A stretch of 31,703 nt of DNA, taken from the NCBI GenBank assembly GCA_964497585.1, contig CAZCDS010000074.1, positions 1-31,703 on the forward strand, read 5' to 3'. The stretch's first letter is position 1. Each line of letters opens with the position of its first letter. The stretch is from CAZCDS01 sp964497585 (GTDB taxonomy: Bacteria; Desulfobacterota; Desulfomonilia; Desulfomonilales; Desulfomonilaceae). A program made the position numbers and the translations under genes. The notes beneath the pieces were generated by a model. It had not been told where the DNA came from. It was given only the letters and a program-made list of their open reading frames with translations, and made no database searches. This document shows, one piece after another, positions 6,419 to 15,571 of the stretch.

Positions 6419-9337
6419 ATGAAAGACGAAGAGAAAACGAAAGAGCAGCTCTTGGAAGAATTGGGGGACCTGAGGCGAAGGATTTTCGAACTGGAGCAAG
6501 AACCGCCCGAGTCACGAGAGGCAACGGAAGGGGTCGACATTTGGCAGGATGCAATCCCTCCCACAGGTCGACTGGACGATGATATAACCGAAACGATTGA
6601 TCTGACAACATTTCTCACCAAGGAGGTTACGTCCAGCGGTAGTTTTGACATTAGAGGGGATATATGGAAGACAACCTTTGGCAAGCTATTGCGAGCCCTT
6701 CCTATGCCTGCCCTGTTGATCGACAGCTCCCATTCCATATTGTTCCTAAACCCAGCTTGGGCTCAGATAAGCCCCACTTACCAGAGCCTGCAGGGAATGC
6801 CTTTCACTGGGTTGTTGTCCAGTCCCTCCTCTGCCGAAAAAGCGCGGTCATTGGTGGACTGGATCTTTTCGACGCGGAAATCCAAGGTCGCTCAAGCGAT
6901 GCTGAAGATCGACAGCTCGATGACATGGTGTCAGATGGCTTTTCGACCGATCAGGATAATGAAGGAGAGATTTATCCTCGTGCTTGCGGATGATCTGACC
7001 CGTGAACGGAAGGAAATCGAATCGCGGAAGAGAGCTGAGGAGGCGCTGCGGGCAAGCGAAGAACTGCTGGCTGCCGTACTGGATGCTCTGCCTGATGTGG
7101 TAGGAGTCCAGCTTCCTGATTACACCGCGACTCGTTATAATCGGGCTGGTTATGAGCTGCTCGGACTTCGACCCGACGAGGTATACGGCCGCAAGTGCTA
7201 CGACCTGATCGGTCGGTCGGAGCCGTGTCAGCCATGCGCGATCACTCTTGCTCTTAAGAGCAAGAATCTTGAGCATCTTGAGAAGTACGTTCCCCAGTTG
7301 GACAGACATTTCTGGTGTTCCAGCAATCCTCTTTTGGATCGGAATGGACAAGTAAAATTAGTAGTTAAACGGCTTCTGGACATCACAGATCGCAGGAAGG
7401 CGGAGGAGGCGCTGCGGAAGAGCGAGACCAAGTATCGCTTTCTGGCCGAACACGCGAGTGACGTCCTCTGGACCTTGGACCTGAACATGCGTACGACCTA
7501 CGTGAGTCCGTCAATAGAGCGAATCGTTGGATTTACCCCTTCCGAATGGATGCAGCAGGATGTGCGCGATCAGTTGACGCCTGAGTCCTTTGCAATTGCG
7601 CAAAATAGACTCGTTGAGGAATTGCGTCGAGATGGGGAAGAGGGAATCGGACCGGACGAATATGCCGTCCTCGAGCTGGATTACCTTCACAAAGATGGAT
7701 CCGTCGTGTGCCTCGAATCAGTGATGACCTTCATCCGTGACGAGAGTGGCAAACCAATTGGGATTCATGGATTATCGCGTGACATCACTGAGAGAAGGAA
7801 ATCTGAGGAGGCGCTGCGCGGGAGTGAAGAATTCAATCGAAGGTTGGTGGAGCATGCCCCGTTCGGGATCGCCTATTTGTCTGGGGACGGAACCATTGAA
7901 TACCTCAATCCGGCCGCAAGCAGAATGGCTGGAATTCCGGAAGGTCAGATCTCTCCTGTGCTGGGACAGAATATTTTTGAACTACCGGGTATCCAAAACC
8001 CGTCAGAGGTTAACCGGGACTTTGAACGCCTCCTGAAAGGGGAATCTCTCTCAGATCTTGAAGTGCCATACCTGTCGTCCACGGGTCGCGACATAGTTAT
8101 GCTGCTTGCCGCTACTCCCAGGTTCGGTACGGATGGGGCCGTAACAGGAGCTGTGCTCATGGTCACGGATATTGCCAACCGCAAAAAAGCAGAAGAACTG
8201 TTGCTCAAGACTACCCGTCTTAAGGCTGTTGCTGACCTTGCCGCCGGGGTGGCCCATACCTTCAACAACCTCCTCCAGATCGTCATTGGCCGCCTGGAGT
8301 TGGCGCTTGTGGACCTGGAAGCGGGGAACTATGCAGTCGTCAAGGACGATCTGGAGAGGGTCTTGGAAAGTTCCCGGTCGGGTGCCGAGGTAGTACGGCG
8401 TCTTCAGATCTCTTCCCGAGAACGTGAACCTTTTCACGTGTCGGAAACGGGAGTGTTTGACCTGTCGGATGTTGCCAAGCAAGCGTTGGAGGTCGGTCGC
8501 TCATGGTTAACCACGGCAGAGAAAGAAGGAAGAAGGATCTCCCTCCATTCGAGACTGAAGGAGCGGTGTTTCGTCAATGCGGACGAGCAAGAGATCTTGG
8601 GGGTGGTGGTCAACATCGTCAGGAACGCCGTGGAGGCTCTTCCTGCCGGGGGAGATGTTGATCTGAGCACCGAGGTTGAAGGGACTCAGGTCGTCCTCAA
8701 AGTCAGGGACACGGGCATAGGCATGAGCAAAGAAGACGTTGGACGGGTATTCGACCCGTTCTTCACGACGAAAGCAGAGCCTGGAGCGGGCTTGAGTTTA
8801 TCTTCCGGACGGAAGATCATTGAAGATTGCGGAGGGCATATCCTAGTTGACAGTGTTGAAGGACAGGGAACGACCTTTACGGTTCTCTTCCCTCTCGCCG
8901 AAGAGCCGCCTGAGCCGACGAAGGATTTACCGGAACGGGACAGGGGAGAGCAGCTCACCATACTGGTGATCGACGACATGGAAGGCATCACCGACTTGAT
9001 GAAATCGGCATTGACCGCGGATGGCCATGCTGTCCTCACAGCTCTTTCGGGAGAGGAGGGAATCGAGATCTTCGAGGACAATCCCGCAGACGTGGTGATC
9101 TGTGACCTGGGTATGCCGGGGATGAACGGATGGGAAGTGGGGAAGAGGATCAGTGCCATATGTCAAGGACAAGGAGTCCCCAAAACCCCCTTCATACTGC
9201 TCACCGGCTGGCCGGGTCAGGAGACGGAGACAGAGAAGATAGCGGACAGCGGTGTGGATTTTGTCGTGGGGAAGCCGCTGAGGATCCGGGACATCCGTGA
9301 AGTCATCCAGAAGGTTGTTGAAAAGAGCCGCCCATAG
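6419..9337 (+). CDS. Soluble hybrid histidine kinase, four PAS domains plus REC
   Basis: A 972-residue cytoplasmic sensor kinase without membrane segments. The order is a short coiled coil (1-27), PAS 1 (about 85-195), PAS 2 (215-325, with Cys260, Cys270 and Cys273), PAS 3 (337-458), PAS 4 (470-590), a phosphoacceptor helix with His613 in GVAHTFNN, an ATPase domain (NIVRNAVEAL, DTGIGM, FDPFFTTK) and a C-terminal receiver (VIDD, Asp896 in CDLGMPGMNG, Lys952). Two departures from consensus are visible: HTFNN instead of HDFNN, and GAGLSLS instead of GTGLGL in the G2 box. ATG 6419 was chosen because MKDEEKTKEQLLEELG matches the start of the next kinase; an in-frame ATG at 6368 would add 17 residues. 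The signal sensed is unknown. Confidence 0.88.
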   Translation: MKDEEKTKEQLLEELGDLRRRIFELEQEPPESREATEGVDIWQDAIPPTGRLDDDITETIDLTTFLTKEVTSSGSFDIRGDIWKTTFGKLLRALPMPALLIDSSHSILFLNPAWAQISPTYQSLQGMPFTGLLSSPSSAEKARSLVDWIFSTRKSKVAQAMLKIDSSMTWCQMAFRPIRIMKERFILVLADDLTRERKEIESRKRAEEALRASEELLAAVLDALPDVVGVQLPDYTATRYNRAGYELLGLRPDEVYGRKCYDLIGRSEPCQPCAITLALKSKNLEHLEKYVPQLDRHFWCSSNPLLDRNGQVKLVVKRLLDITDRRKAEEALRKSETKYRFLAEHASDVLWTLDLNMRTTYVSPSIERIVGFTPSEWMQQDVRDQLTPESFAIAQNRLVEELRRDGEEGIGPDEYAVLELDYLHKDGSVVCLESVMTFIRDESGKPIGIHGLSRDITERRKSEEALRGSEEFNRRLVEHAPFGIAYLSGDGTIEYLNPAASRMAGIPEGQISPVLGQNIFELPGIQNPSEVNRDFERLLKGESLSDLEVPYLSSTGRDIVMLLAATPRFGTDGAVTGAVLMVTDIANRKKAEELLLKTTRLKAVADLAAGVAHTFNNLLQIVIGRLELALVDLEAGNYAVVKDDLERVLESSRSGAEVVRRLQISSREREPFHVSETGVFDLSDVAKQALEVGRSWLTTAEKEGRRISLHSRLKERCFVNADEQEILGVVVNIVRNAVEALPAGGDVDLSTEVEGTQVVLKVRDTGIGMSKEDVGRVFDPFFTTKAEPGAGLSLSSGRKIIEDCGGHILVDSVEGQGTTFTVLFPLAEEPPEPTKDLPERDRGEQLTILVIDDMEGITDLMKSALTADGHAVLTALSGEEGIEIFEDNPADVVICDLGMPGMNGWEVGKRISAICQGQGVPKTPFILLTGWPGQETETEKIADSGVDFVVGKPLRIRDIREVIQKVVEKSRP

Positions 9338-9512
9338 CATTCCAACGAATGCACCGAGCGTGGGGTAACGAGCGTGTCACGAGGCCACTCCTCAAGTTTC
9401 CGGGTGTTTTTTGGTAATATGAGATCTTACATTTTCGTCTCAACACCATGAGGGGAATGTTCGGTGTCCTGTTGAACGATCTGGAACGCGAGCCGGCAAT
9501 CAGGAAATGATC

Positions 9513-12500
9513 ATGAAAGACCGAGCCAAGACCAAAGCGCGGCTTATTGACGAATTGGGGGAGCTGAGACAACGGCTTGCTCAATTAGAAGTGGAAGAAG
9601 CCGAGAGAAGAAAGGCTGAGGAGGCTCTGAGGGCAAGCGAAGCACGGTATCGCGCGGTTGTAGAGTCTCAAACCGAACTCATCCGCCGCTACTTGCCTGA
9701 CGGGACGATCACGTTTGCCAACGGAGCCTACTGTCGTTATTTCGGCAAGACGCCGGAGGAGCTGATCGGGCAGACCCTCACACAGACCGTCCCGGAAGAG
9801 GAGAGAGAGTCAATAGCAAAGCATTTCGCTTTGTTGAGTCCGGAGACCCCAATTGTAACGTACGAACACAGGGTCATCAGACCGGATGGGCAGATCCGAT
9901 GGCAGCGATGGACGGATCGAGGAATATACGACGTCGAGGGCAATCTCGTCGAAATACAGGGCGTAGGACATGATAGTACCGACCAGAGGAGAACGGAACG
10001 GGACCGAGGTCGCCTGTTCAACCTGTCGATAGATATGCGCTGTGTGGCGGGTTTTGACGGGTTTTTCAAGCAAGTGAATCCCGCGTGGACCAAGACTCTC
10101 GGGTGGACCGAAGAAGAGTTGTTGAACAAGGCATGGATTGAGTTTGTCCACCCTGAAGACAGAAAGGACACGGCGTCGGCAGGGGAAGGTCTGATAGAGG
10201 GGAGAGCGGCTTACTCCTTTGAGAACCGATACTTGGCCAAGGACGGGACCTACCGGCGCCTTGCGTGGAATGCTTTCCCGTTGCCCGAGGAAAAGTTGAT
10301 TTTTGCTGTAGCCCGAGACGTAACAGAGAGCGGAAGAACGGAAGAGGAGTTGCGAGAACTGAATGAGAAGCTCGAAGAGCAAATTGAGATCCGCACGCAA
10401 GCTCTTGGAGAGTCCGAACTGTGGATGCGCACCATATTCAACTCATTGGAAGAGGCTGTTATCGTGTTGACTCCCGACAGGGTGGTCAGGGAAGTCAATC
10501 CTGCGGCTGAAAGGATGTTCGGTTACACGAACCAAGAGGTGTCGGGTCAATCCGCGAAGCTTTACCACGTTGACGATAACCACTATGTGGCTTTTGGAGA
10601 GCGGATTTCAGAGGCTTTCAATGAAGGGAAGTCAGCGGAATTTGAATTCGAGTTCAAGAGGAAGACCGGTGAGATTTTTCCAACTGCCCACTCCCTTTCT
10701 CTGTTGAGGGATGAGGCTGGTACACCCTTTGGCATCCTGAGTGTAGTGAGGGACCTCACCGTATTGAAGGAGGCTGAGAAGGAACTCCGAGGGAGCGAGA
10801 AGAAATACCGGGAGCTGGCCGAACTGCTCCCTCAATTGGTCTACGAAGTCGATGACACAGGTTTTATCACATTCATGAACGCTGCGGGATCGCAAATGAC
10901 GGGGTACTCCGCAGAGGACATATCCAGGGGGTTGAATATTCGGCACATGCTCCGTGCCGAAGATCTCGAGAGCGTCCTCCAAGATTTCAGCGACGCGCTG
11001 CGGGGAGAACCGCTCCAAGGAAAGGAGTACACGATCATAGGCAAAGACGGCAGGAACATTCTGATAATCGTGTACAGCTCTCCGGTCCGCGAAGACCACC
11101 GGATTGTTGGACTCAGAGGTGTTGGCATAGACATCGCGGAAAGGAAGGAGGCTGAAAAAACGATTCGCCAACAGACCGAGTTTCTCCGGACAGTGGTGGA
11201 ATCACTCACCCATCCCTTCTGCGTCATCAACCCCCTTGACTATACTATTTCGCTGGCCAATTCCGCGGCGCTGGAAGCTTCTTCTCGAGAAGTGACAACC
11301 TGCTATGCGCTCTTTCACGGACGGAGTGAACCTTGCAACACCGATGTCGGTCCTTGTGCCATGGAGCAGGTAATGAAAACCAAGGAGCCGGTAACGGTGG
11401 AGCACGTTGATTATGAGAAGGACGGCAGTACCCGAATTATGGAGGTTCATGCGTATCCGCTCCTCGACAAGATAGGAAAAGTCTCACAGGTCATTGAATA
11501 TGCTTTGGACATCACTGACCGCAAGCGGGCGGAAGAGGCGTTGCGCGAAAGCGAACACATGCTGGGGACCATCTTGTCCACGTCCCCGGTTGGTATCGCT
11601 CTTACCAAGAAAAGGAGAGTTGAATGGGCCAACGAACCTTGGCGACAGATGTTCGGGTTTGAACATGAACAGGAGTACCTCGGTCGGGACACCAGGATGC
11701 TCTACCTCTCCGACGAAGAATATCACCGCATGGGAAAATCCCTTTACCAGGACCTTGAAACAGGAAAGGTCGCAGGAGCGGACACGAGGTTCAGACGAAA
11801 AGACGGTTCGGTCTTCGACGCGCACGTGAAGATAAAGGCCTTGGATCCTCTCGATCCCGACAGGGGAACCATCTCGGCCGTTTCCGATATATCATCCCGA
11901 AAGCGGGCGGAGGATGCGTTGAGGGAGAGCGAGGAGAAGTATCGGGGCCTCTTCAATAACGCCCAGGTGGGGATGTTCAGGACAAGGCTTGACGGGTCCG
12001 AATTCCTGGATATGAACCAAGAAGTCCTCAAGATCTTCGGTCGCACGCGTGAGGAGATGCAGGGTAGTCCCTCAGTGATCCACTGGGTTGATCCGCACGA
12101 ACGGGAGGAGATGGTCCGCAGGCTCAATGCCGAAGGCCGCGTTACCGATTTCGAGTGCAAGATGCGGAACAAGCAGGGCGAGGTACGGTTGTGCGCGATG
12201 TCGTTGCAGCTCTACCCCGAGCAAGGTCTCCTGGAGGGATCTATCATAGACATGACTGACCGGAAGAAGATGGAAGCGGCCCTCCGAGAGAGCGAGCAGA
12301 CACTGAGAACCATGGTAACCGACCATCCGGAGTCCTTCACGCTGATCGATACCAAGGGCACCATTTTGGGTTGCAGCGACGTAACAGCTCAGCGATTTGG
12401 TAGGCCTATGGACGATATCGTCGGGTCGTGCGTCTATGACCACCTCCCGCCAGCCATAGCTCAACGGTGCAGGGAGTACGTAAAGGAGGCTATACGAACA

Positions 12501-14147
12501 AATAGACCGATACGCTTCGAAGACATCCGCGGGGGCCATACCTTTGACCATCACATGCAAGCTATTGGAGATGACCAAGGGACGGTGGAGAGGCTCGCTG
12601 TACTCAGCGTAGACATCACGAATCTGAGGAAAGCGGAAGAAGTTCAGCGACGCCTGGCAACCGCAATTGAGCAATCCGCTGAAATCGTACTCATAACCGA
12701 CGCGGACGGCGTGATCCAATATGTCAATCCTGTTACGGAACGGATCACTGGTTTTGACAGGTCGGAGATCATTGGGAACACTCCGAACATCTTCAAGAGT
12801 GGCGAGCATGACAAGGCCTTTTACGAGGAATTGTGGGATACGATAAAGGCAGGAAAGGTCTGGGCGGGACGGATGACAAACAGGAAGAAGGATGGCACCC
12901 TCTACCACGAGGAGGCCACGATTTCGCCGATACGCGATGCCTCTGGCAAGATTGTTAATTTCGTCGCGGTGAATAGGGACATCACTGAGCATTTGCAACT
13001 TGCCGAACAGCTTTTTCGCTCGCAAAAGATGGAGTCCCTCGGCCAAATGGCGGGCGGTATTGCCCATGATTTCAATAATCTCTTGACGATTATCATGGGC
13101 TACTCCGAGTTGCTCCTCGAGTCCAAAAAGGAAAGAGATCCCGATTACGAAGACCTCCAAAAGATAGTTTTTACCGCCGAGAAAGGGGCCGAACTGGTCC
13201 AGAGAATCCTTACGTTCAGCAGGAAGATCGAACCCAATCGTCGGCCCATAGACCTGAACCGCGAGGTGAAACAGTGCAAGAACCTGTTAGCGCGCACCAT
13301 TCCCAAGATGATAGCAATAGATCTGCGTCTCGCAAAAGGCCTCAAAAGGGTTAATGCAGATCCCGCACAGTTGGAGCAAGTGCTCTTGAACCTGGCTGTC
13401 AATGCTCACCATGCCATGCCCAAGGGTGGTACGCTCACCTTTGAGACGGAAAACGTCACCCTGGATGAGGAGTATTGCAGGACTCTCGTGGAATGCGAAC
13501 CTGGCGAATACGTGATGCTGAACGTTTCCGACACGGGACATGGGATGGAAAAGGAAGTACAGCAGCGTGTCTTCGAGCCGTTCTATACGACAAAGGAAAC
13601 CGGTGGAGGAACAGGGCTTGGGCTGGCTGTGGTGTACGGGATCATCAAAGGGCACGGAGGTCATATCTTTTGTTACAGCGAGCCGGGGAATGGTACTACG
13701 TTCAGGATCTACTTTCCGACCGCCGAGAAAGAAACGAGGTCAGTTGAGTCGATAGGTGAGAAAGCCAGTAGGGGTGGCACAGAGACCGTTCTGTTGGTGG
13801 ACGACGAAGAATTCGTACGGGATCTGGGCGAACGGATACTGGCTCAGGCCGGATACAAGGTTCTGACGGCGGAGAACGGGCAGAAGGCTTTGGAGGTGTA
13901 TCAGAACCGAAAAGCGGACATATCCCTGGTCATCCTCGACCTCGTGATGCCCCAAATGGGTGGAAAAGAGTGCCTCGAGAAACTCCTCAAGATTGATCCC
14001 AAAACAAGGGTAATAGTAGCGAGCGGCTTCTCTCCCGACGGACCAACGGAAGGTTCAAGTGAAGCGGGGGCAAGAGCATTTATCGGGAAGCCGTACAAAG
14101 GGAAAGAGCTTCTCCAGATGGTTCGTAAGGTCTTGGACGAGGAATGA
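9513..14147 (+). CDS. Giant soluble hybrid histidine kinase, nine PAS domains plus REC
   Basis: A 1544-residue cytoplasmic kinase. I count nine PAS domains, at about 42-158, 166-273, 301-418, 430-545, 556-670, 682-797, 808-917, 928-1040 and 1048-1160, most ending in a D[IM]T[DE]RK-type linker. They are followed by the H box with His1185 (GGIAHDFNN), an ATPase domain with intact N (LNLAVNAHHA), G1 (DTGHGM), F (FEPFYTTK) and G2 (GTGLGL) boxes, and a receiver (LLVDDEE, Asp1476 in LDLVMPQMGG, Lys1526). PAS 5 carries Cys597, Cys608 and Cys615. The second ATG (9513) was chosen because AGGA lies 7 bases upstream; the first ATG at 9507 abuts it. The coiled-coil head is shared with the kinase upstream, which ends about 175 bases before, so the two are probably paralogues that have gained or lost PAS units. 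Confidence 0.9.
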   Translation: MKDRAKTKARLIDELGELRQRLAQLEVEEAERRKAEEALRASEARYRAVVESQTELIRRYLPDGTITFANGAYCRYFGKTPEELIGQTLTQTVPEEERESIAKHFALLSPETPIVTYEHRVIRPDGQIRWQRWTDRGIYDVEGNLVEIQGVGHDSTDQRRTERDRGRLFNLSIDMRCVAGFDGFFKQVNPAWTKTLGWTEEELLNKAWIEFVHPEDRKDTASAGEGLIEGRAAYSFENRYLAKDGTYRRLAWNAFPLPEEKLIFAVARDVTESGRTEEELRELNEKLEEQIEIRTQALGESELWMRTIFNSLEEAVIVLTPDRVVREVNPAAERMFGYTNQEVSGQSAKLYHVDDNHYVAFGERISEAFNEGKSAEFEFEFKRKTGEIFPTAHSLSLLRDEAGTPFGILSVVRDLTVLKEAEKELRGSEKKYRELAELLPQLVYEVDDTGFITFMNAAGSQMTGYSAEDISRGLNIRHMLRAEDLESVLQDFSDALRGEPLQGKEYTIIGKDGRNILIIVYSSPVREDHRIVGLRGVGIDIAERKEAEKTIRQQTEFLRTVVESLTHPFCVINPLDYTISLANSAALEASSREVTTCYALFHGRSEPCNTDVGPCAMEQVMKTKEPVTVEHVDYEKDGSTRIMEVHAYPLLDKIGKVSQVIEYALDITDRKRAEEALRESEHMLGTILSTSPVGIALTKKRRVEWANEPWRQMFGFEHEQEYLGRDTRMLYLSDEEYHRMGKSLYQDLETGKVAGADTRFRRKDGSVFDAHVKIKALDPLDPDRGTISAVSDISSRKRAEDALRESEEKYRGLFNNAQVGMFRTRLDGSEFLDMNQEVLKIFGRTREEMQGSPSVIHWVDPHEREEMVRRLNAEGRVTDFECKMRNKQGEVRLCAMSLQLYPEQGLLEGSIIDMTDRKKMEAALRESEQTLRTMVTDHPESFTLIDTKGTILGCSDVTAQRFGRPMDDIVGSCVYDHLPPAIAQRCREYVKEAIRTNRPIRFEDIRGGHTFDHHMQAIGDDQGTVERLAVLSVDITNLRKAEEVQRRLATAIEQSAEIVLITDADGVIQYVNPVTERITGFDRSEIIGNTPNIFKSGEHDKAFYEELWDTIKAGKVWAGRMTNRKKDGTLYHEEATISPIRDASGKIVNFVAVNRDITEHLQLAEQLFRSQKMESLGQMAGGIAHDFNNLLTIIMGYSELLLESKKERDPDYEDLQKIVFTAEKGAELVQRILTFSRKIEPNRRPIDLNREVKQCKNLLARTIPKMIAIDLRLAKGLKRVNADPAQLEQVLLNLAVNAHHAMPKGGTLTFETENVTLDEEYCRTLVECEPGEYVMLNVSDTGHGMEKEVQQRVFEPFYTTKETGGGTGLGLAVVYGIIKGHGGHIFCYSEPGNGTTFRIYFPTAEKETRSVESIGEKASRGGTETVLLVDDEEFVRDLGERILAQAGYKVLTAENGQKALEVYQNRKADISLVILDLVMPQMGGKECLEKLLKIDPKTRVIVASGFSPDGPTEGSSEAGARAFIGKPYKGKELLQMVRKVLDEE

Positions 14148-14584
14148 GTGAAGGAGGCACAAGCGGCCATGTTTCGATGTCATTTCTTCAAAGGAGCCTC
14201 TCGCGTCGATTGTTGAAAAGCACCCCTTCCATTTGATGCATTTCAAGATCGTACGAGCTTTTCTCTGCGAACGCCAAAATGCCGGTGAATTCCCCTTCAG
14301 CCTACAACATCTTGTCGTCCCTGCGAGGTCTCCGCTGCCATGTGGTTGTTGCAGGAGAATTTCAAGCTCAGCGTGCCTCGGAGACCCGCCAATATTCCTA
14401 ACCGAGTGCAAATTCCGACAAGGCGAGGCACTTTATGAAGAATCTGCTCATGCGGCCTTGCCTGACACGGGCAACCGATCCTCTGACACCACGATGGCCA
14501 TGAGGTACCCCGGCGTTGGACTCTGAGCTGAAAATCGACTTCGGGCGTTCCTTGCCCCGACCGGAATGTCGGGAAGGGGCGAAA
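14148..14584. other. Intergenic region between convergent genes
   Basis: About 440 bases between the 3' ends of the nine-PAS kinase and the REC protein. No gene is convincing. An imperfect inverted repeat around 14543-14581 could help end transcription, but neither side has a T run. Confidence 0.4.
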
Positions 14585-15517
14585 CTACAGTTGAGCGCAT
14601 GCCGTCTGGAGAATCTGCCGTTCGTGCGCCTGCAGATCTTCTTCATCGAGAATTGCCCAGGCGTGTGTCTCTGAGAGGCGTCTGTTAAGTTCACTTTGGT
14701 TCAGGACGCCTGCAGCCACGAGCTTCCGGAAGAGGCTCTGTAGGCCTTTGGCTGAAATTTTATATCTCTTCATCAGGGAAGGGTCGTCCATCCCGGATCT
14801 GATACACTTTACGGCGTCCGCTGCCTTGATTACCGGCTTGTCTATGCCAGCCGAAGGGAACTCAGGCCTGTTGAGATCAATAGCCACTGTGCCGGGTGAG
14901 ATACAGCAGCGTCTGTCAACCTGCGATTGTGTCAATTGGCCCGCCTCCACCAACTGATCGTAGAGGCTGTGAAGAGCCTTGGCGGACAAATTGAATCTTT
15001 TCATGATGGCCGCTTCGTCCATGCCGGCAGAGATGCAGGTCAACACTTTTTTCGCTGAAACCCGTACAGGTTCTTGCTTGCGGACATGACGTCGGATTCT
15101 TGGCCTGTCCCAAGCCTTATTGTTTTCACCCAGAGCTATAAGGCGACGACGTTCCAGGGCATTTGCAACGTTGATCAGAATCTCGTTCCGCTCGAATGGC
15201 TTGACAATATAGCCGAATGCTCCCAGTTCTACGGCCATGATTCCCGTGTCCTTGTCATTGATAGCCGTCACCATGAGTACAGCCACGTCCGGGTATAGCG
15301 CCCCAATGACACTGAGCAGGTCGATACCGGACATTCCAGGCATCAGGATATCCGCAATGACCAAATGTCGTTCCTGCCTCTCGAGGCATCTGAGCGCCTC
15401 TTCGCCACTGTGAGCAATCGCGCATTGGTACCCTTCACGCGACAGATAGCGCCAGAGCAACTCAGCCACATACGGTTCATCATCCACAACGAGGATCTTT
15501 CCCCCATCACGATCCAT
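14585..15517 (-). CDS. Response regulator: REC plus two copies of an SGM-type module
   Basis: 310 residues. Residues 5-125 are a receiver domain with VDDE, phosphoacceptor Asp56 (IADILMPGMSG) and Lys107 (VKPF). After a basic linker, two copies of a roughly 50-residue module follow at 153-203 and 230-280, with the shared core SGM-x4-[IL]MKR[FY]-x-[IL]SAK-[AG]-L-x-SL and ending QS[QE][VL]-[DN]RR. The module looks helical and helix-turn-helix-like, but I cannot name a family. The same module begins the PilZ gene immediately upstream. ATG 15517 has AGGAGG 7 bases upstream; a GTG one codon earlier is also possible. The receiver is very close to that of the HD-GYP protein at 16499-17599. The output may be nucleic acid or protein binding; this is inference. 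Confidence 0.85.
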   Translation of the reverse strand: MDRDGGKILVVDDEPYVAELLWRYLSREGYQCAIAHSGEEALRCLERQERHLVIADILMPGMSGIDLLSVIGALYPDVAVLMVTAINDKDTGIMAVELGAFGYIVKPFERNEILINVANALERRRLIALGENNKAWDRPRIRRHVRKQEPVRVSAKKVLTCISAGMDEAAIMKRFNLSAKALHSLYDQLVEAGQLTQSQVDRRCCISPGTVAIDLNRPEFPSAGIDKPVIKAADAVKCIRSGMDDPSLMKRYKISAKGLQSLFRKLVAAGVLNQSELNRRLSETHAWAILDEEDLQAHERQILQTACAQL

Positions 15518-15571
15518 CACAGCACCTCCTCCAGTTTCACGGACCCTCTTGTATCCCCAAAGAAACGCAGG

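Noticed and set aside
12072..13160. Long open frame (362 codons) on the minus strand inside the nine-PAS kinase
   Set aside because: It lies wholly antisense to conserved PAS and H-box sequence, has no family resemblance and follows from the codon bias of the real gene.
14543..14581. Inverted repeat between convergent genes
   Set aside because: Imperfect stem with a bulge and no T run on either side, so not called a terminator.
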